Assembly (NCBI RefSeq): GCF_009749395.1 | Contig: NZ_WBIR01000020.1 | Coordinates: forward strand, 29,645-93,644 | DNA length: 64,000 nucleotides | Reading direction: 5' to 3' | Source: Agromyces salentinus | Lineage (GTDB): Bacteria; Actinomycetota; Actinomycetes; Actinomycetales; Microbacteriaceae | Shown: in pieces, positions 34,412 to 43,770 of the stretch | How positions within the stretch are numbered: position 1 is the first letter of the stretch | How the letters are laid out: each line of letters starts with the position of its first letter | Position numbers and translations under genes: made by a program | The notes under the pieces: generated by a model | What the model was told of the DNA's origin: nothing | The model's database searches: none | What the model saw: only the letters and a program-made list of their open reading frames with translations

Positions 34412-35625
34412 CCGTGCCACGCCTGCTCGGCTCGTTCGCGCCGGGAACCGCTCCGGCCCCGGCGAACCCGCTGCTCGTGCTGCTGCCCTCGCTCGGCACG
34501 ACGACGGCCCTCTGGGACGGCGTCGTCGGGGCGCTGCGCGCCGACCGGCGCACGGCCGCCCTCCGCATTCTCCGCATCGACCTGCCCGGGCACGGGGCGA
34601 GCCCCGCGGCCGCCGCGTCCTTCACGATCGCCGACCTCGCCGCGGCGGTCCTCGCCGTCGTCGACGAGGCCGGCGGGGGCGTCTTCCACGTCGCCGGGGT
34701 CTCGCTCGGCGGTGCCGTCGGGCTGGAGCTCGCCGTGACGCAGCCCGATCGCGTGCAGGGCCTCGTGATGAGCTGCAGCGGCGCCCGCATCGGGACGCCC
34801 GAGAGCTGGGCCGCCCGTGCGGCATCCGTCCGATCCAGCGGCACAGCCTCGCTCGTGACCGGCAGCGCCGAACGCTGGTTCGCGCCCGGGTTCCTCGACC
34901 GCGAGCCGGGCGGACCGGGAGCGCGCGCGCTCGGGGCGCTCGTCGACGTCGACGACGAGTCCTACGCGTGCTGCGCCGAGGCGCTCGGCGGCTTCGATCG
35001 CTCGCACGACCTCGCCGGGGTCCGGGTGCCGACCCTCGCGCTCAGCGGCGAGCACGACGCCGTCACGACGCCCGCTTCGATGCAGGACCTCGCCGACGAC
35101 ATCCCGGGAGCCCGGCACGTCGCCCTCGACGGGGCCTCGCACCTCGCCGTCCTCGAGGAGCCGGAGGCGGTGGCCGAGCTCCTCGCCGAGCACCTCGAGG
35201 CGGTCGAGCGGGCCACCGAGGCATCCGGGGCTCGCGACCGGGGCATGCGCGTGCGCCGCAGCGTGCTCGGCGACGCGCACGTCGACCGGGCCATCGCGGC
35301 GACCACGCCCGAGACCGCGGCGTTCCAGGACTTCCTCACCCGCTCCGCCTGGGGCGAGGTCTGGGACCGACCGGGCCTCACCCGTCGCGAACGCTCGATC
35401 GCGACGCTCGCGAGCCTCACGACCGGCGGCCACGAGCGCGAGATCGCCATGCACGTGCGAGCCGCGCTCCGCAACGGGCTCACGCGCGAGGAGATCTCGG
35501 AGGTGCTCCTGCACACCGCGCTCTACGCCGGGCTGCCGGCCGCCAACTCGGCCTTCGCCATCGCCCGCGAGGTCTTCGCCGACGCGGATGCCGCAGCAGC
35601 CCCCTCACCCGACACGAACGACTGA
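34408..35625 (+). CDS. pcaL: Fused 3-oxoadipate enol-lactonase / 4-carboxymuconolactone decarboxylase
   Basis: A 405-residue two-domain enzyme. Residues 1-265 form an alpha/beta hydrolase (PcaD) with nucleophile Ser99 in GVSLGG, the acid in LSGEHDAVTTP and the His in GASHLAVLEEP. Residues about 275-400 are a PcaC carboxymuconolactone decarboxylase (TRRERSIATLASLTTGGHE, LLHTALYAGLPAANSAF). The fusion, called PcaL in Streptomyces and Rhodococcus, performs two consecutive steps to 3-oxoadipate. The linker around 265-275 has no stop or frame change, so it is a genuine fusion. Confidence 0.95.
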   Translation: MTVPRLLGSFAPGTAPAPANPLLVLLPSLGTTTALWDGVVGALRADRRTAALRILRIDLPGHGASPAAAASFTIADLAAAVLAVVDEAGGGVFHVAGVSLGGAVGLELAVTQPDRVQGLVMSCSGARIGTPESWAARAASVRSSGTASLVTGSAERWFAPGFLDREPGGPGARALGALVDVDDESYACCAEALGGFDRSHDLAGVRVPTLALSGEHDAVTTPASMQDLADDIPGARHVALDGASHLAVLEEPEAVAELLAEHLEAVERATEASGARDRGMRVRRSVLGDAHVDRAIAATTPETAAFQDFLTRSAWGEVWDRPGLTRRERSIATLASLTTGGHEREIAMHVRAALRNGLTREEISEVLLHTALYAGLPAANSAFAIAREVFADADAAAAPSPDTND

Positions 35626-35637
35626 ACCCGGAGCACC

Positions 35638-36480
35638 ATGGACAAGACCTTCGCGACCGCCGCCGACGCGGTCGCCGACATCCCCGCCGGCGCCTCGCTC
35701 GCGGTCGGCGGCTTCGGCCTCTCGGGCGTGCCGATCGTGACGATCCGCGCCCTGCTCGCGCGCGGCATCGGCGACCTCGAGGTCGTCTCGAACAACTGCG
35801 GCGTCGACGGATGGGGGCTCGGCGAACTGCTCGCGGCCGGCCGGATCCGCAAGGTGACGGCGTCCTACATCGGGGAGAACCGGGAGTTCGCCCGCCAGTA
35901 CCTCGGCGGCGAGGTCGAGGTCGAGCTGACCCCGCAGGGCACCCTCGCCGAACGGCTCAGGGCCGGCGGGGTCGGCATCCCCGCGTTCTACACGGCCACG
36001 GGCGCCGGGACCGCCGTGTCCGAGGGCGGGATGCCGCTGCGCTACGCCGCGGACGGATCGGTCGCCCTCGCGAGCGACCCGAAGGAGCTGCGCCCCTTCG
36101 ACGCGTTCGGGCGCACGAGGGAGTACGTGCTCGAGCGGGCGATCAGCACCGACTACGGGCTCGTGCGCGCCGCGGTCGGCGACCGGCACGGCAACCTGCG
36201 GTTCGAGAAGTCGACCCGCAACTTCAACCCGCTCGCCGGCATGGCGGGCCGGGTCACGATCGCCGAGGTCGACGAACTCGTCGAGCCGGGGGTGCTGGGT
36301 CCCGACGACATCCACCTGCCCGGCATCTACGTCGACCGCGTGGTCGTGCTGAGCCCCGAGCAGGCGGCTGAGCTGCCGATCGAGAAGGTCACCGTGCGGG
36401 CCAGGCCCGCGGCATCCGGCGCGCCCGCGGCATCCGGAACCGCTGCCGGCGGCACCGACGAGACCGAGGGGGCCCGCTGA
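35638..36480 (+). CDS. pcaI: 3-oxoadipate CoA-transferase alpha subunit
   Basis: A 280-residue class I CoA-transferase A subunit. It begins [29 protein letters not shown] in style, has [16 protein letters not shown] (about 50-65) and ends with a 25-residue Ala/Gly-rich tail not usual for the family. With PcaJ it moves CoA from succinyl-CoA to 3-oxoadipate. The stop overlaps the pcaJ start by one base. 3-Oxoacid (SCOT-type) transferases are related, but the operon context settles the substrate. Confidence 0.93.
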   Translation: MDKTFATAADAVADIPAGASLAVGGFGLSGVPIVTIRALLARGIGDLEVVSNNCGVDGWGLGELLAAGRIRKVTASYIGENREFARQYLGGEVEVELTPQGTLAERLRAGGVGIPAFYTATGAGTAVSEGGMPLRYAADGSVALASDPKELRPFDAFGRTREYVLERAISTDYGLVRAAVGDRHGNLRFEKSTRNFNPLAGMAGRVTIAEVDELVEPGVLGPDDIHLPGIYVDRVVVLSPEQAAELPIEKVTVRARPAASGAPAASGTAAGGTDETEGAR

Positions 36481-37142
36481 TGCCGCTCACGCGTGACGAG
36501 ATGGCCGCCCGTGCCGCCCGCGAGCTCGTGGACGGCACCTACGTAAACCTCGGCATCGGGTTGCCGACGCTCATCCCCAACCACCTGCCCGACGGGGTCG
36601 AGGTGGTCCTGCACTCCGAGAACGGCATCCTCGGCGTCGGCCCCTACCCGTGGGAGGGCGAGGCGGACCCGAAGCTCATCAACGCGGGCAAGGAGACGGT
36701 GACGGTGCTGCCCGGGGCCGCCTACTTCGACTCCGCTGCGAGCTTCGGCATGATCCGAGGCGGGCGCATCACGACCGCGGTGCTCGGTGCGATGCAGGTC
36801 TCGCAGGCCGGGGACATCGCGAACTGGGCCGTGCCCGGAAAGATGGTCAAGGGCATGGGCGGGGCGATGGACCTCGTGAACGGCGCCGAGCGCGTCATCG
36901 TCGTCATGGAGCATGTCGCGAAGGACGGCAGCGCCAAGCTCGTCGAGCAGTGCACGCTGCCCCTCACCGGCAGGGCGTGCGTCGACCGCGTCATCACCGA
37001 CCTCGCCGTGTTCGACGTCACCGCCGACGGGTTCCTGCTCGTCGAGCTCGCCCCCGGCGTCACGGTCGAGCAGGTGACGGATGCCACGGGCGCCCCGTTC
37101 GCGGTGGCCGAGGGCCTCGGCGTGGCGAGCGCGGCCCGATGA
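36480..37142 (+). CDS. pcaJ: 3-oxoadipate CoA-transferase beta subunit
   Basis: A 220-residue class I CoA-transferase B subunit. The catalytic glutamate is E47 in [11 protein letters not shown], where the acyl-CoA thioester forms. [19 protein letters not shown] and GMGGAMDLV are standard for the family. Its stop overlaps pcaF by four bases. Confidence 0.94.
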   Translation: MPLTRDEMAARAARELVDGTYVNLGIGLPTLIPNHLPDGVEVVLHSENGILGVGPYPWEGEADPKLINAGKETVTVLPGAAYFDSAASFGMIRGGRITTAVLGAMQVSQAGDIANWAVPGKMVKGMGGAMDLVNGAERVIVVMEHVAKDGSAKLVEQCTLPLTGRACVDRVITDLAVFDVTADGFLLVELAPGVTVEQVTDATGAPFAVAEGLGVASAAR

Positions 37143-38353
37143 CCGAGCTGCGCGAGGTCGTCGTCTGCGCGCCCCTGCGCACGCCGGTCGGCCGCCTGGG
37201 CGGGGTCCTCGCCTCCGTGTCGGCGCTCGAACTGGCGACGACGGTGCTGCGCGAACTGCGGGCACGCACCGGGGTCGACGTGACCGCGATCGACGGCGTG
37301 ATCGCCGCGCAGGGCTACCCGACGATGGAGGCGCCGGCCATCGGGCGGGTCGCGGCCCTCGACGCGGGCTTCCCCGTCGAGACGACCGGATATCAGCTCG
37401 ACCGGCGCTGCGGCTCCGGCCTGCAGGCCGTGCTGAACGCGGCGATGGAGGTGCAGACGGGGGTCGGCGACGTCGTGATCGCGCTCGGCGTCGAGTCGAT
37501 GTCGAACGCGCCGCTCTACACCGTCGAGGGCCGGCGCGGCGTGACGGGCGCCGGGCTGCTGCTCCGCGACGCACTCGCCCGCGGACGCGAGACGGTCGGC
37601 GGCCGGCGCTTCCCGACGCCCGACGGCAACGTCGGCTCGGCCGAGCTGCTGCGCGCCGAGTACGGCATCTCGCGCGAGGCGCAGGACGCCCTCGCGCTCC
37701 GGTCCCACCGGCGCGCGGTGGCGGCGCAGGAGTCCGGGGCCTTCGACGCGGAACTCGTGCCCGTCGAGGTCGACGGGCGGCGGGGCAGCATGATCGTCGT
37801 CCGCGACGAGCATCCGCGCGGCGATACGACGCTCGAGGCGCTGGCCGGACTGCGCCCGATCCTGGGCCGTGATGACCCGAATGCCACGGTGACCGCCGGC
37901 AACGCGAGCGGTCAGAACGACGCGGCCGCCGCCTGCATCGTCACGACACCCGAGAGGGCGGCGGAACTCGGGCTCGAACCTGCGCTCCGGCTCGTCTCGT
38001 GGGCGGTCGCGGGCAACGACCCGCTGCGCTTCGGCGTGGCGCCCGTGCCCGCGGCGAACCGCGCGCTCGCGCGCGCCGGCATCCGCTTCGGCGACCTCGA
38101 CGTGATCGAGCTCAACGAGGCGTTCGCCGTGCAGGTGCTCGCCTGCCTCGCGGACTGGGGCGTCGACGCCGAGGATCCGCGCCTGAACCCGAGGGGGAGC
38201 GGCATCTCGATCGGGCACCCGATCGGGGCGACCGGCATCAGGATGCTCGCCACGCTCGCGCATGAACTGCCCGCGCTCGACGGCGGGCTCGCCCTCGAGA
38301 CCATGTGCATCGGCGGCGGCCAGGCGCTCGCGGCGGTGTTCGAGCGGGTCTAG
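37139..38353 (+). CDS. pcaF: 3-oxoadipyl-CoA thiolase
   Basis: A 404-residue thiolase cleaving 3-oxoadipyl-CoA to succinyl-CoA and acetyl-CoA, the last step of the pathway. The acyl-accepting Cys is C91 in RRCGSGLQ, the activating His is H360 in [10 protein letters not shown], and the second Cys is C390 in [13 protein letters not shown] context. It ends the pca operon, only three bases from the 3' end of the convergent beta-propeller gene. Confidence 0.94.
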   Translation: MTELREVVVCAPLRTPVGRLGGVLASVSALELATTVLRELRARTGVDVTAIDGVIAAQGYPTMEAPAIGRVAALDAGFPVETTGYQLDRRCGSGLQAVLNAAMEVQTGVGDVVIALGVESMSNAPLYTVEGRRGVTGAGLLLRDALARGRETVGGRRFPTPDGNVGSAELLRAEYGISREAQDALALRSHRRAVAAQESGAFDAELVPVEVDGRRGSMIVVRDEHPRGDTTLEALAGLRPILGRDDPNATVTAGNASGQNDAAAACIVTTPERAAELGLEPALRLVSWAVAGNDPLRFGVAPVPAANRALARAGIRFGDLDVIELNEAFAVQVLACLADWGVDAEDPRLNPRGSGISIGHPIGATGIRMLATLAHELPALDGGLALETMCIGGGQALAAVFERV

Positions 38354-38356
38354 CCG

Positions 38357-39307
38357 TCACCGCGCGCGGGCCGGCAGCGGGGTTCGGCTCCACGCGATGC
38401 CATCGGCGTTCGGCCCGGTCTGCATGCGGCGCAGCAGCCGGCCCGACCTGAGGTCGACCTCCACGACGGAGGCGTCCTGATGGCAGGCGGAGTACGCGCG
38501 GACCCCGTCGGGATGCAGCACGATCGCCTGGGGGTGGGCCGGCGTCGGGATCCGGTGCACGACCTCGGCCGATGCCAGGTCGAGCACCGCGATCTCCGAC
38601 GCGGCCCTCAGCGCGACCACGAGGTGCGCGCCATCCCGCGTCACCGCCGTGCCGAAGCCGATCGCGGGCAGCTCGATCCAGTCCACGCGATCGAGGAGGA
38701 GCGTGTCGACGACCGCGATGCGCGGTGAGCCCTGGTCGGCCGTGTAGGCGAACCGCCCGCCCGGTTCGAGGCAGATGCGGTTGACCTTCTCGGCGACCTC
38801 GACGACGCCGAGGAGCGACCGCGACGCGAGGTCGATGACGCTGACGCTCCCGGAGCCGACGTTCGCCGTGACGAGGCGGGTGCCGTCGGCACTGATCGCG
38901 AAGGTGTGCGACTCGGCACGGCCCGTCGGCAGGCGGGCGATGACGGCGCCCGTCGGGCGGTCGATCACGGCGACCGAGTCGTTGAGCTCCGTGGAGACGA
39001 GGAGGCGTCCGTCGGGCAGCAGGCCGGGCTGGTGCGGACGGCTCGCGAATCCCAGCGGGATCCGGCCGACGCGCTCGAACCCCGTGAGATCGATGACGTC
39101 GACGCATCGGCCGTCGGTGCCCGGCGCCCCGACGGGCGCGTCGCTGTAGACGGGCAGGTAGGCGAGCCGGCCGTCGTCGGTCGCGACGACCTCGTGCGGG
39201 GCGGCGCCCGACGCACGTACCGTCCCGACCGGTTCGCCCGACTGCAGGTCGAGCACGCGAAGGGTGCTGTCGTCCTTGCAGACGACCAGCAGTCGTCCGT
39301 CCTCCAT
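38357..39307 (-). CDS. YncE-like beta-propeller protein
   Basis: A 316-residue protein with seven or so repeats of the YVTN/YncE type, for example GRLLVSTELNDSVAVIDRPTG, and then GTRLVTANVGSGSVSVIDLAS. No signal peptide or lipobox is seen with the chosen start, so it appears cytoplasmic, which is unusual for this family. The ATG at 39307 follows GGAGG; a longer start at 39352 has no such site and would still not create an export signal. Function unknown; such propellers often bind ligands or act as lactonases (PGL-like). Confidence 0.75.
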   Translation of the reverse strand: MEDGRLLVVCKDDSTLRVLDLQSGEPVGTVRASGAAPHEVVATDDGRLAYLPVYSDAPVGAPGTDGRCVDVIDLTGFERVGRIPLGFASRPHQPGLLPDGRLLVSTELNDSVAVIDRPTGAVIARLPTGRAESHTFAISADGTRLVTANVGSGSVSVIDLASRSLLGVVEVAEKVNRICLEPGGRFAYTADQGSPRIAVVDTLLLDRVDWIELPAIGFGTAVTRDGAHLVVALRAASEIAVLDLASAEVVHRIPTPAHPQAIVLHPDGVRAYSACHQDASVVEVDLRSGRLLRRMQTGPNADGIAWSRTPLPARAR

Positions 39308-39365
39308 GGTGCCTCCGGTTCCAGTCAAGGGCATGACGTCAGCCGTGTCCATGTGAGCGCGCAGA

Positions 39366-39386
39366 CCGGCTTACTGGGTGGGACGG
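39366..39386. promoter_or_regulatory. Weak match to the shared IclR-type dyad
   Basis: The right half GGGTGGGAC fits the shared motif (GARTGGRAC), but the left half is poor. It lies between the beta-propeller and ThuA-domain genes, just upstream of a possible TTGCCG / TAGATT promoter (39390 and 39414, 18-bp spacer). Confidence 0.25.
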
Positions 39387-39486
39387 GCTTTGCCGCCGGA
39401 CTCGGAGGACGCCTAGATTCGCAGCAACTTCGGGCCGATCGCGCTCGGCGCACCCGGGGTGAGCACGAACGATCAAAGGAGATCAC

Positions 39487-40473
39487 ATGAAATCCCTCAT
39501 ACGCTCAGGAGCCGCGCTCGTCGCCGCGGCGGCGCTCGGGGCCGGCATGGCGCTCGGCGGAGTGGCCCTGGACCGCGGCGACGGCGGAGGCAACGGCCAC
39601 GGCAACGGCGGAGGCCACGGCGGCCAGAAGGTGACGGCCGAGGAGATCTACCTCGACGAGATCAAGGACTACGGCGTGTGCCGGGGCACCGACCCCGAGT
39701 GCTACCACGAGTGGGGCAACGGGTGGGTCGAGGGCGAGCAGAAGCGCATCTTCGTCTGGAGCCGCACCGCCGGCCCGCGGCACGCCCACCTCGGCACGCC
39801 GCTGGCACCGGGGCTCAACCCGCCGCTGAACGCCGACAACGTCGCCCAACTCGCCCTCAAGGCGTGGGCCGAGGAACGCGGCATCGCCGTGGACTACACC
39901 GAGGACCTCGCGAGCTTCAGCCGCCTGAACAACTACCAGGCGGTCGTGTTCCTCGGCTCGAACCGCGACACGCTCGACGACACGGCCCAGACCACGCTGA
40001 TGCAGTACATCCGCGGTGGCGGAGGCTTCGTGGGCATCCACAACGCCTTCGGCGCCGAGTACCACTGGCCGTACTACGAGGGCCTCCTCGGCGGGGCGAA
40101 CTTCTACAACCACGGACCCAACCGCGCCGGCACGGTGGAACGGATCAACGACGACGACGTGTCCACCTCGTTCATGCCCGAGACGTGGGCCTTCAAGGAC
40201 GAGTGGTACAACCTCGTTCCGTATCCGAGCTACGTCAACGTCCTGCTCGAGGTCGACCAGGCCACGAGCGAGGCGACCCCCGCGGGCCACGGCGAATCGC
40301 ATCCGGTGAGCTGGTGCCAGTACTACGACGGAGGCCGCTCGTGGCTGACGACGCTCGGCCACGACGTCGCGGCCTGGACCGACGCCCCGCTCCCGGGCGA
40401 CGAGTTCTTCAAGCAGCACGTGATGGAGGGCCTGGAGAGCGCGATGGGCGTCAAGCCCTTCTGCGCGACCTGA
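39487..40473 (+). CDS. Secreted ThuA-domain protein
   Basis: A 328-residue protein with a Sec signal (MKSLIRSGAALVAAAALGAG region), then a Gly/His/Asn-rich linker (about 32-47), then a ThuA-like domain (glutamine-amidotransferase fold). The core shows KRIFVWSRTAGPRHAH, VVFLGSNRDTLDDTAQ, YIRGGGGFVGIHNAF and WCQYYDGGRSWLTTLGHD. Related domains occur in secreted proteins with sugar-related or unknown roles. AAAGGAGAT precedes the ATG. The His-rich linker could bind metal. The physiological role is not known. Confidence 0.8.
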   Translation: MKSLIRSGAALVAAAALGAGMALGGVALDRGDGGGNGHGNGGGHGGQKVTAEEIYLDEIKDYGVCRGTDPECYHEWGNGWVEGEQKRIFVWSRTAGPRHAHLGTPLAPGLNPPLNADNVAQLALKAWAEERGIAVDYTEDLASFSRLNNYQAVVFLGSNRDTLDDTAQTTLMQYIRGGGGFVGIHNAFGAEYHWPYYEGLLGGANFYNHGPNRAGTVERINDDDVSTSFMPETWAFKDEWYNLVPYPSYVNVLLEVDQATSEATPAGHGESHPVSWCQYYDGGRSWLTTLGHDVAAWTDAPLPGDEFFKQHVMEGLESAMGVKPFCAT

Positions 40474-40498
40474 GTCGGCGTCGCAACCACGGTCGGAG

Positions 40499-40529
40499 CG
40501 GGGTCCGGATCAGCCTGATCCGGGCCCCG
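40499..40529 (+). terminator. Terminator hairpin after ThuA-domain gene
   Basis: CGGGGTCCGGATCA pairs with TGATCCGGGCCCCG (14 bp including one G-U) around a GCC loop, starting 26 bp after the stop codon. Confidence 0.75.
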
Positions 40530-40560
40530 TCCGTGCGTTCGCGCGGGGTGGTGACGATGC

Positions 40561-40581
40561 CCGTCCCACTGAGTGGGAGGA
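40561..40581. promoter_or_regulatory. Shared IclR-type dyad upstream of IclR pair A
   Basis: Core GTCCCACTGAGTGGGA is a dyad (TCCCACTGAGTGGGA) matching the motif GTCYCGYCGARTGGRACA at most positions. It lies 60 bp ahead of the first IclR gene, suggesting autoregulation. Confidence 0.5.
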
Positions 40582-40640
40582 TCCCGACGCGGATGCCGCT
40601 GACGCTTGCCACCCCCCGAACGGGGACGGATACTGCACTC

Positions 40641-41381
40641 ATGCGATCCGCTCTCACAGGCGAGCCGGTGTCGGTGCTCGACCGGATCCTCGCCATCCTC
40701 GACACCGTGCGCGAGTCGCATGGCTCGACGACGATCACGCAGTTGGCCCTGGCCACCGGCATCCCGAAGTCGACGGTCTCGCGGCTCGTGGGGGATCTCG
40801 TCCGCCAGCGATACCTGGCCCGCACCGAGCACGGCGTCGTGATCGGCCTGCGGCTCTTCGAGCTGGGGGCCCGTGCCAGCACGCCGCGACGTCTCAGCGT
40901 CGCGGCCCTGCCGGTGCTCGCTGAGCTGTTCAACGCCACCGGCGAGCACCTGAACGTCGCCGTCCAGGAGGGGCAGGACATGATCTCGGTGATCTCGGTC
41001 CGCGGGCGGCTGCGACCGGCACCCTCCCGCGCGGGCGTCAGGGTGCCCTCGGCGACGACCGCGCTCGGAAAGGCGGTCCTGGCGTTCACGGAGGACGAGG
41101 CCGTCCTCCGCGACGTGCTGACCGGGTTCGAGCCGGATCGCCGGCACTCGTTCGAGCGCGAGCTCGCGACGGTGCGTGCCGAAGCGGTCGCCATCGACCG
41201 CTGCGAGACCTTCCCCGGGGTCGTCGGCGTCGCCAGCCCGGTGCTCTCGCCCGAGCGTCTGCCCGTCGCCGCGATCTCCGTGGCCGGGCCCGAGAGCGAC
41301 ATGGACGCGAACCGGATGATGCCGCTGGTCAGGCACGCGGCCCTCGTGCTGACGCACCGCCTCGCCCTGCAGACGGCCTGA
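40641..41381 (+). CDS. IclR-family regulator A1
   Basis: A 246-residue IclR protein. The HTH contains ITQLALATGIPKSTVSRLVG, and the effector domain has EHLNVAVQEGQDMISVISVRG. It is shorter than many IclR proteins but complete. The start ATG at 40641 has a weak ribosome-binding site; it was chosen because the family core (SVLDRILAILDTV) begins ten residues later. It overlaps the next IclR gene by one base. Its closest relative in the window is B1 at 45826 (both have LRLFELGARAS and PRRL). Confidence 0.88.
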   Translation: MRSALTGEPVSVLDRILAILDTVRESHGSTTITQLALATGIPKSTVSRLVGDLVRQRYLARTEHGVVIGLRLFELGARASTPRRLSVAALPVLAELFNATGEHLNVAVQEGQDMISVISVRGRLRPAPSRAGVRVPSATTALGKAVLAFTEDEAVLRDVLTGFEPDRRHSFERELATVRAEAVAIDRCETFPGVVGVASPVLSPERLPVAAISVAGPESDMDANRMMPLVRHAALVLTHRLALQTA

Positions 41382-42154
41382 TGATGCACGACTCCGCTGC
41401 CGACGACGCGCTCGGCGTCCTCGACCGCATGACCTGCATCCTCGAGGCCTTCGACCAGGACGACCACGGGCTCGGCATCTCCGAGCTCGCGCTCCGCGCC
41501 GGCATCCCGAAGTCCACCGTCTCCCGCCTGGTCGCGACCCTCGTGCGCCAGGGCTACCTCGAACGGGACGGGAAGCGCATCCACCTCGGGCTCCGCCTGT
41601 TCGAGCTGGGGCAGCTCGCCGAGCAGCCGCGAGAGCTCAGGGGGGTCGCGCTCCCGGTGATGGCGGACCTTCGCGCCAAGACGGGCGAGAACGTGCACCT
41701 CGCGATCCGCGACCGGAGCGAGATGGTCTGCATCGCCGTCATGCGCGGACGTGCGGCGGCCCGCCCGGCCGTCCGCACCGGCGGGAGGCTGCCGATCCAC
41801 GCCACCGCGCTCGGCAAGGCCGTCCTCGGGCACGCGCCGGCGGCGGAGGTGGAGGCGGTCCTCTCCCACGGTCTCGAGACGTGGACGGCGCGCACGATCA
41901 CCGATCCGGTCGTGCTGACGCGTCAGCTCGACGAGATCCGGCGCGGGCGACTCGCCACGGAGGCCGGCGAGTTCGCCGGGACCCTCTCCTGCGTGGCGAC
42001 GGCGGTGTTCGCGCCCGCGGGCCGGCTCATGGGCGCGATCTCGGTCTCGGGATGCACGGAGGGGCTCGACGCGGAGCGGGTCGCACCCGACCTGCGTGCC
42101 GCGGCGCTGGCGCTCACGCGCCGCCTCGGGCCGGGGCGCCCCGGGCCGGCCTGA
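41381..42154 (+). CDS. IclR-family regulator A2
   Basis: A 257-residue IclR protein immediately following A1 (stop and start share the A of TGATG; a second ATG follows at 41384). HTH ISELALRAGIPKSTVSRLVA; effector domain LPIHATALGKAVLGHAP. It shares the blocks DDHGLGISELA and LRGVALPVM with B2 at 46596 (DDEGLGVSELA, LRHLALPVM), so A1-A2 and B1-B2 are paralogous pairs. It could form a heteromer with A1 (inference). The gene is convergent with the TetR gene. Confidence 0.88.
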   Translation: MMHDSAADDALGVLDRMTCILEAFDQDDHGLGISELALRAGIPKSTVSRLVATLVRQGYLERDGKRIHLGLRLFELGQLAEQPRELRGVALPVMADLRAKTGENVHLAIRDRSEMVCIAVMRGRAAARPAVRTGGRLPIHATALGKAVLGHAPAAEVEAVLSHGLETWTARTITDPVVLTRQLDEIRRGRLATEAGEFAGTLSCVATAVFAPAGRLMGAISVSGCTEGLDAERVAPDLRAAALALTRRLGPGRPGPA

Positions 42155-42160
42155 CGCGGG

Positions 42161-42829
42161 TCAGCGGGCGGTGCGCCGACGATCCGTCATCGTCGCGATG
42201 ACCATGTCGCCGATGAGCCGGCGGTGGGAGTCCTGCAGCGCGGGGTCCAGCATGTCCCGGTCGAAGATGGCCGCGAACGTGTGCCGGTTGGCGACGTGGA
42301 AGCACGCGTACGCGCTGATCACCATGTGCACGTCGAGCGCGTCGACGTCGTCGCGGAAGATGCCGGCCTCGACGCCCCGCGCGATGACCTGCTCCAGGAG
42401 GGTGATGGCCGTGACGTTCTCGCGCATGATGGTCTCGGACTGGCGGAGGTGCTCCGCGCGATGGATGTTCTCGATGCTCACGAGCTGGATGAACGCCTCG
42501 TGGGTCGTGTGGTGGTCGAAGGTCGCCTCGGCGAGCTTCCGGAGCGCCTCGTCGGGTGCGAGCTCATCGATCTGGATGCCGCGTTCGACGCGGCGGATCT
42601 GCGCGTACACGCGCTCGAGGACCGCGAGGTAGAGGCCCTCCTTCGAGCCGAAGTAGTAGTAGATCATGCGCTTCGTCGTGCGGGTGCGCGCGGCGATCTC
42701 GTCTACGCGCGCACCGGCGTAGCCGTTCGCGGCGAACTCCGCGGTCGCGACCTCGAGGATGTCTCCCTGCGTGCGGATCGCGCGCTCGGTCATCCCGGTG
42801 TCGCGCACCTCGGCCAGCCGATCGGTCAT
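42161..42829 (-). CDS. TetR-family regulator of the quinate/shikimate operon
   Basis: A 222-residue TetR protein. The HTH (about 20-65) includes GYAGARVDEIAARTRTTKRM then IYYYFGSKEGLYLAVLE. The C-terminal domain matches the TetR_C type seen near quinate and protocatechuate genes. It is the last gene of the dehydroshikimate dehydratase operon, overlapping the dehydrogenase gene by four bases. A TetR-type palindrome GTACTAACTAGTAC at 45757, before the first gene, is the probable target. Confidence 0.88.
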   Translation of the reverse strand: MTDRLAEVRDTGMTERAIRTQGDILEVATAEFAANGYAGARVDEIAARTRTTKRMIYYYFGSKEGLYLAVLERVYAQIRRVERGIQIDELAPDEALRKLAEATFDHHTTHEAFIQLVSIENIHRAEHLRQSETIMRENVTAITLLEQVIARGVEAGIFRDDVDALDVHMVISAYACFHVANRHTFAAIFDRDMLDPALQDSHRRLIGDMVIATMTDRRRTAR

Positions 42830-43770
42830 TGCGAACTCCCTCCAGCGCCGGACGGTCCCTCGTCGCGGATGAGGGCACGGAAGTGCCGCTCCATCCGCTC
42901 ACGATCGGGCGTCGAGCCCGTGATGATTCGGAGACTAGCGCATGCCTGCCCGACGGCCATCGGCCCGCCGTCGAGCACGGCGTGCCCCCGTTCGGCCGCG
43001 CGCCGGACGAGCTCGGTCTCGAGTGGCCGGTAGACGACGTCCGAGACCCAGGCGCCATCGCGCAGCAGCCCGACGTCGAAGGCGATGCCCGGATGGTGCG
43101 CCATCCCGAGCGGGGTCGCGTGCACGACGCCGTTCGTCCGCCGGATGGCCTCCGGCAGCTCGTCGGGCGCGACCGCCGTGATCGCCTGTTCCCGGAAGTG
43201 GGCCCGCATGCGGGCGGCGAGCTCCTCGGCCCGGGCCCCGTCCACGTCCGACAGGTCGAGTCGTTCGGCTCCCTTCACGAGGAGGGCGTAGGCGGTCGCC
43301 GCGCCGGCCCCGCCGCATCCGATCTGCACGACACGCTCGAACGAGGCGCCGGGCAGTCCCGTCGTGAGGCCGTCGCGGTACCCCATCCAGTCGGTGTTGT
43401 ACCCGACCATGCGGTCGCCGTCGAACAGCACGAGGTTCACGGCGCCGAGGCGCGCGGCATCCGCGTCGAGCTCGTCGACGAGGTCGAGCACGAGCTGCTT
43501 GCACGGGTGGGTGATGTTCATCGCGTGGAAGCCGGCGGATGCGGCGTCCTCGAGGAGCGCGCCCACATCGGTCGCCGGCCGGCCGAGCTCGATGAGGTCG
43601 AGGATGCGGTACTCGTACGGCAGGCCCAGTTCCCGCGCCTCGGCCTCGTGCATGGCCGGTGTGAGGGACGCGGTGATGCCCTCGCCGATCAGGCCGACGA
43701 GGTAGCCGCCCTCGCCGCGGCCGGGGCCGGGGCCGTGGGCGGGGGCGTCGATGGGAGTCCCGCCGGTCAC
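42826..43770 (-). CDS. Quinate/shikimate dehydrogenase (AroE/QsuD-like)
   Basis: A 314-residue NAD(P)-dependent dehydrogenase. The substrate site shows SLTPAMHEAEA (about 36-46), with threonine as found in quinate-active enzymes. The catalytic Lys is in NITHPCKQ (about 84-91), the Asp in YNTDWMGY, and the nucleotide loop is GCGGAGAATAYA. It oxidises quinate to dehydroquinate and/or shikimate to dehydroshikimate. Coupling by overlap to the dehydroshikimate dehydratase gene indicates catabolic use rather than aromatic biosynthesis. GTG start. Confidence 0.9.
   Translation of the reverse strand: MTGGTPIDAPAHGPGPGRGEGGYLVGLIGEGITASLTPAMHEAEARELGLPYEYRILDLIELGRPATDVGALLEDAASAGFHAMNITHPCKQLVLDLVDELDADAARLGAVNLVLFDGDRMVGYNTDWMGYRDGLTTGLPGASFERVVQIGCGGAGAATAYALLVKGAERLDLSDVDGARAEELAARMRAHFREQAITAVAPDELPEAIRRTNGVVHATPLGMAHHPGIAFDVGLLRDGAWVSDVVYRPLETELVRRAAERGHAVLDGGPMAVGQACASLRIITGSTPDRERMERHFRALIRDEGPSGAGGSSQ

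Noticed and set aside
34408..35625. Possible frameshift or assembly error joining pcaD and pcaC
   Set aside because: The single frame runs smoothly through both domains with a normal linker, and the fusion (PcaL) is an established actinobacterial form.
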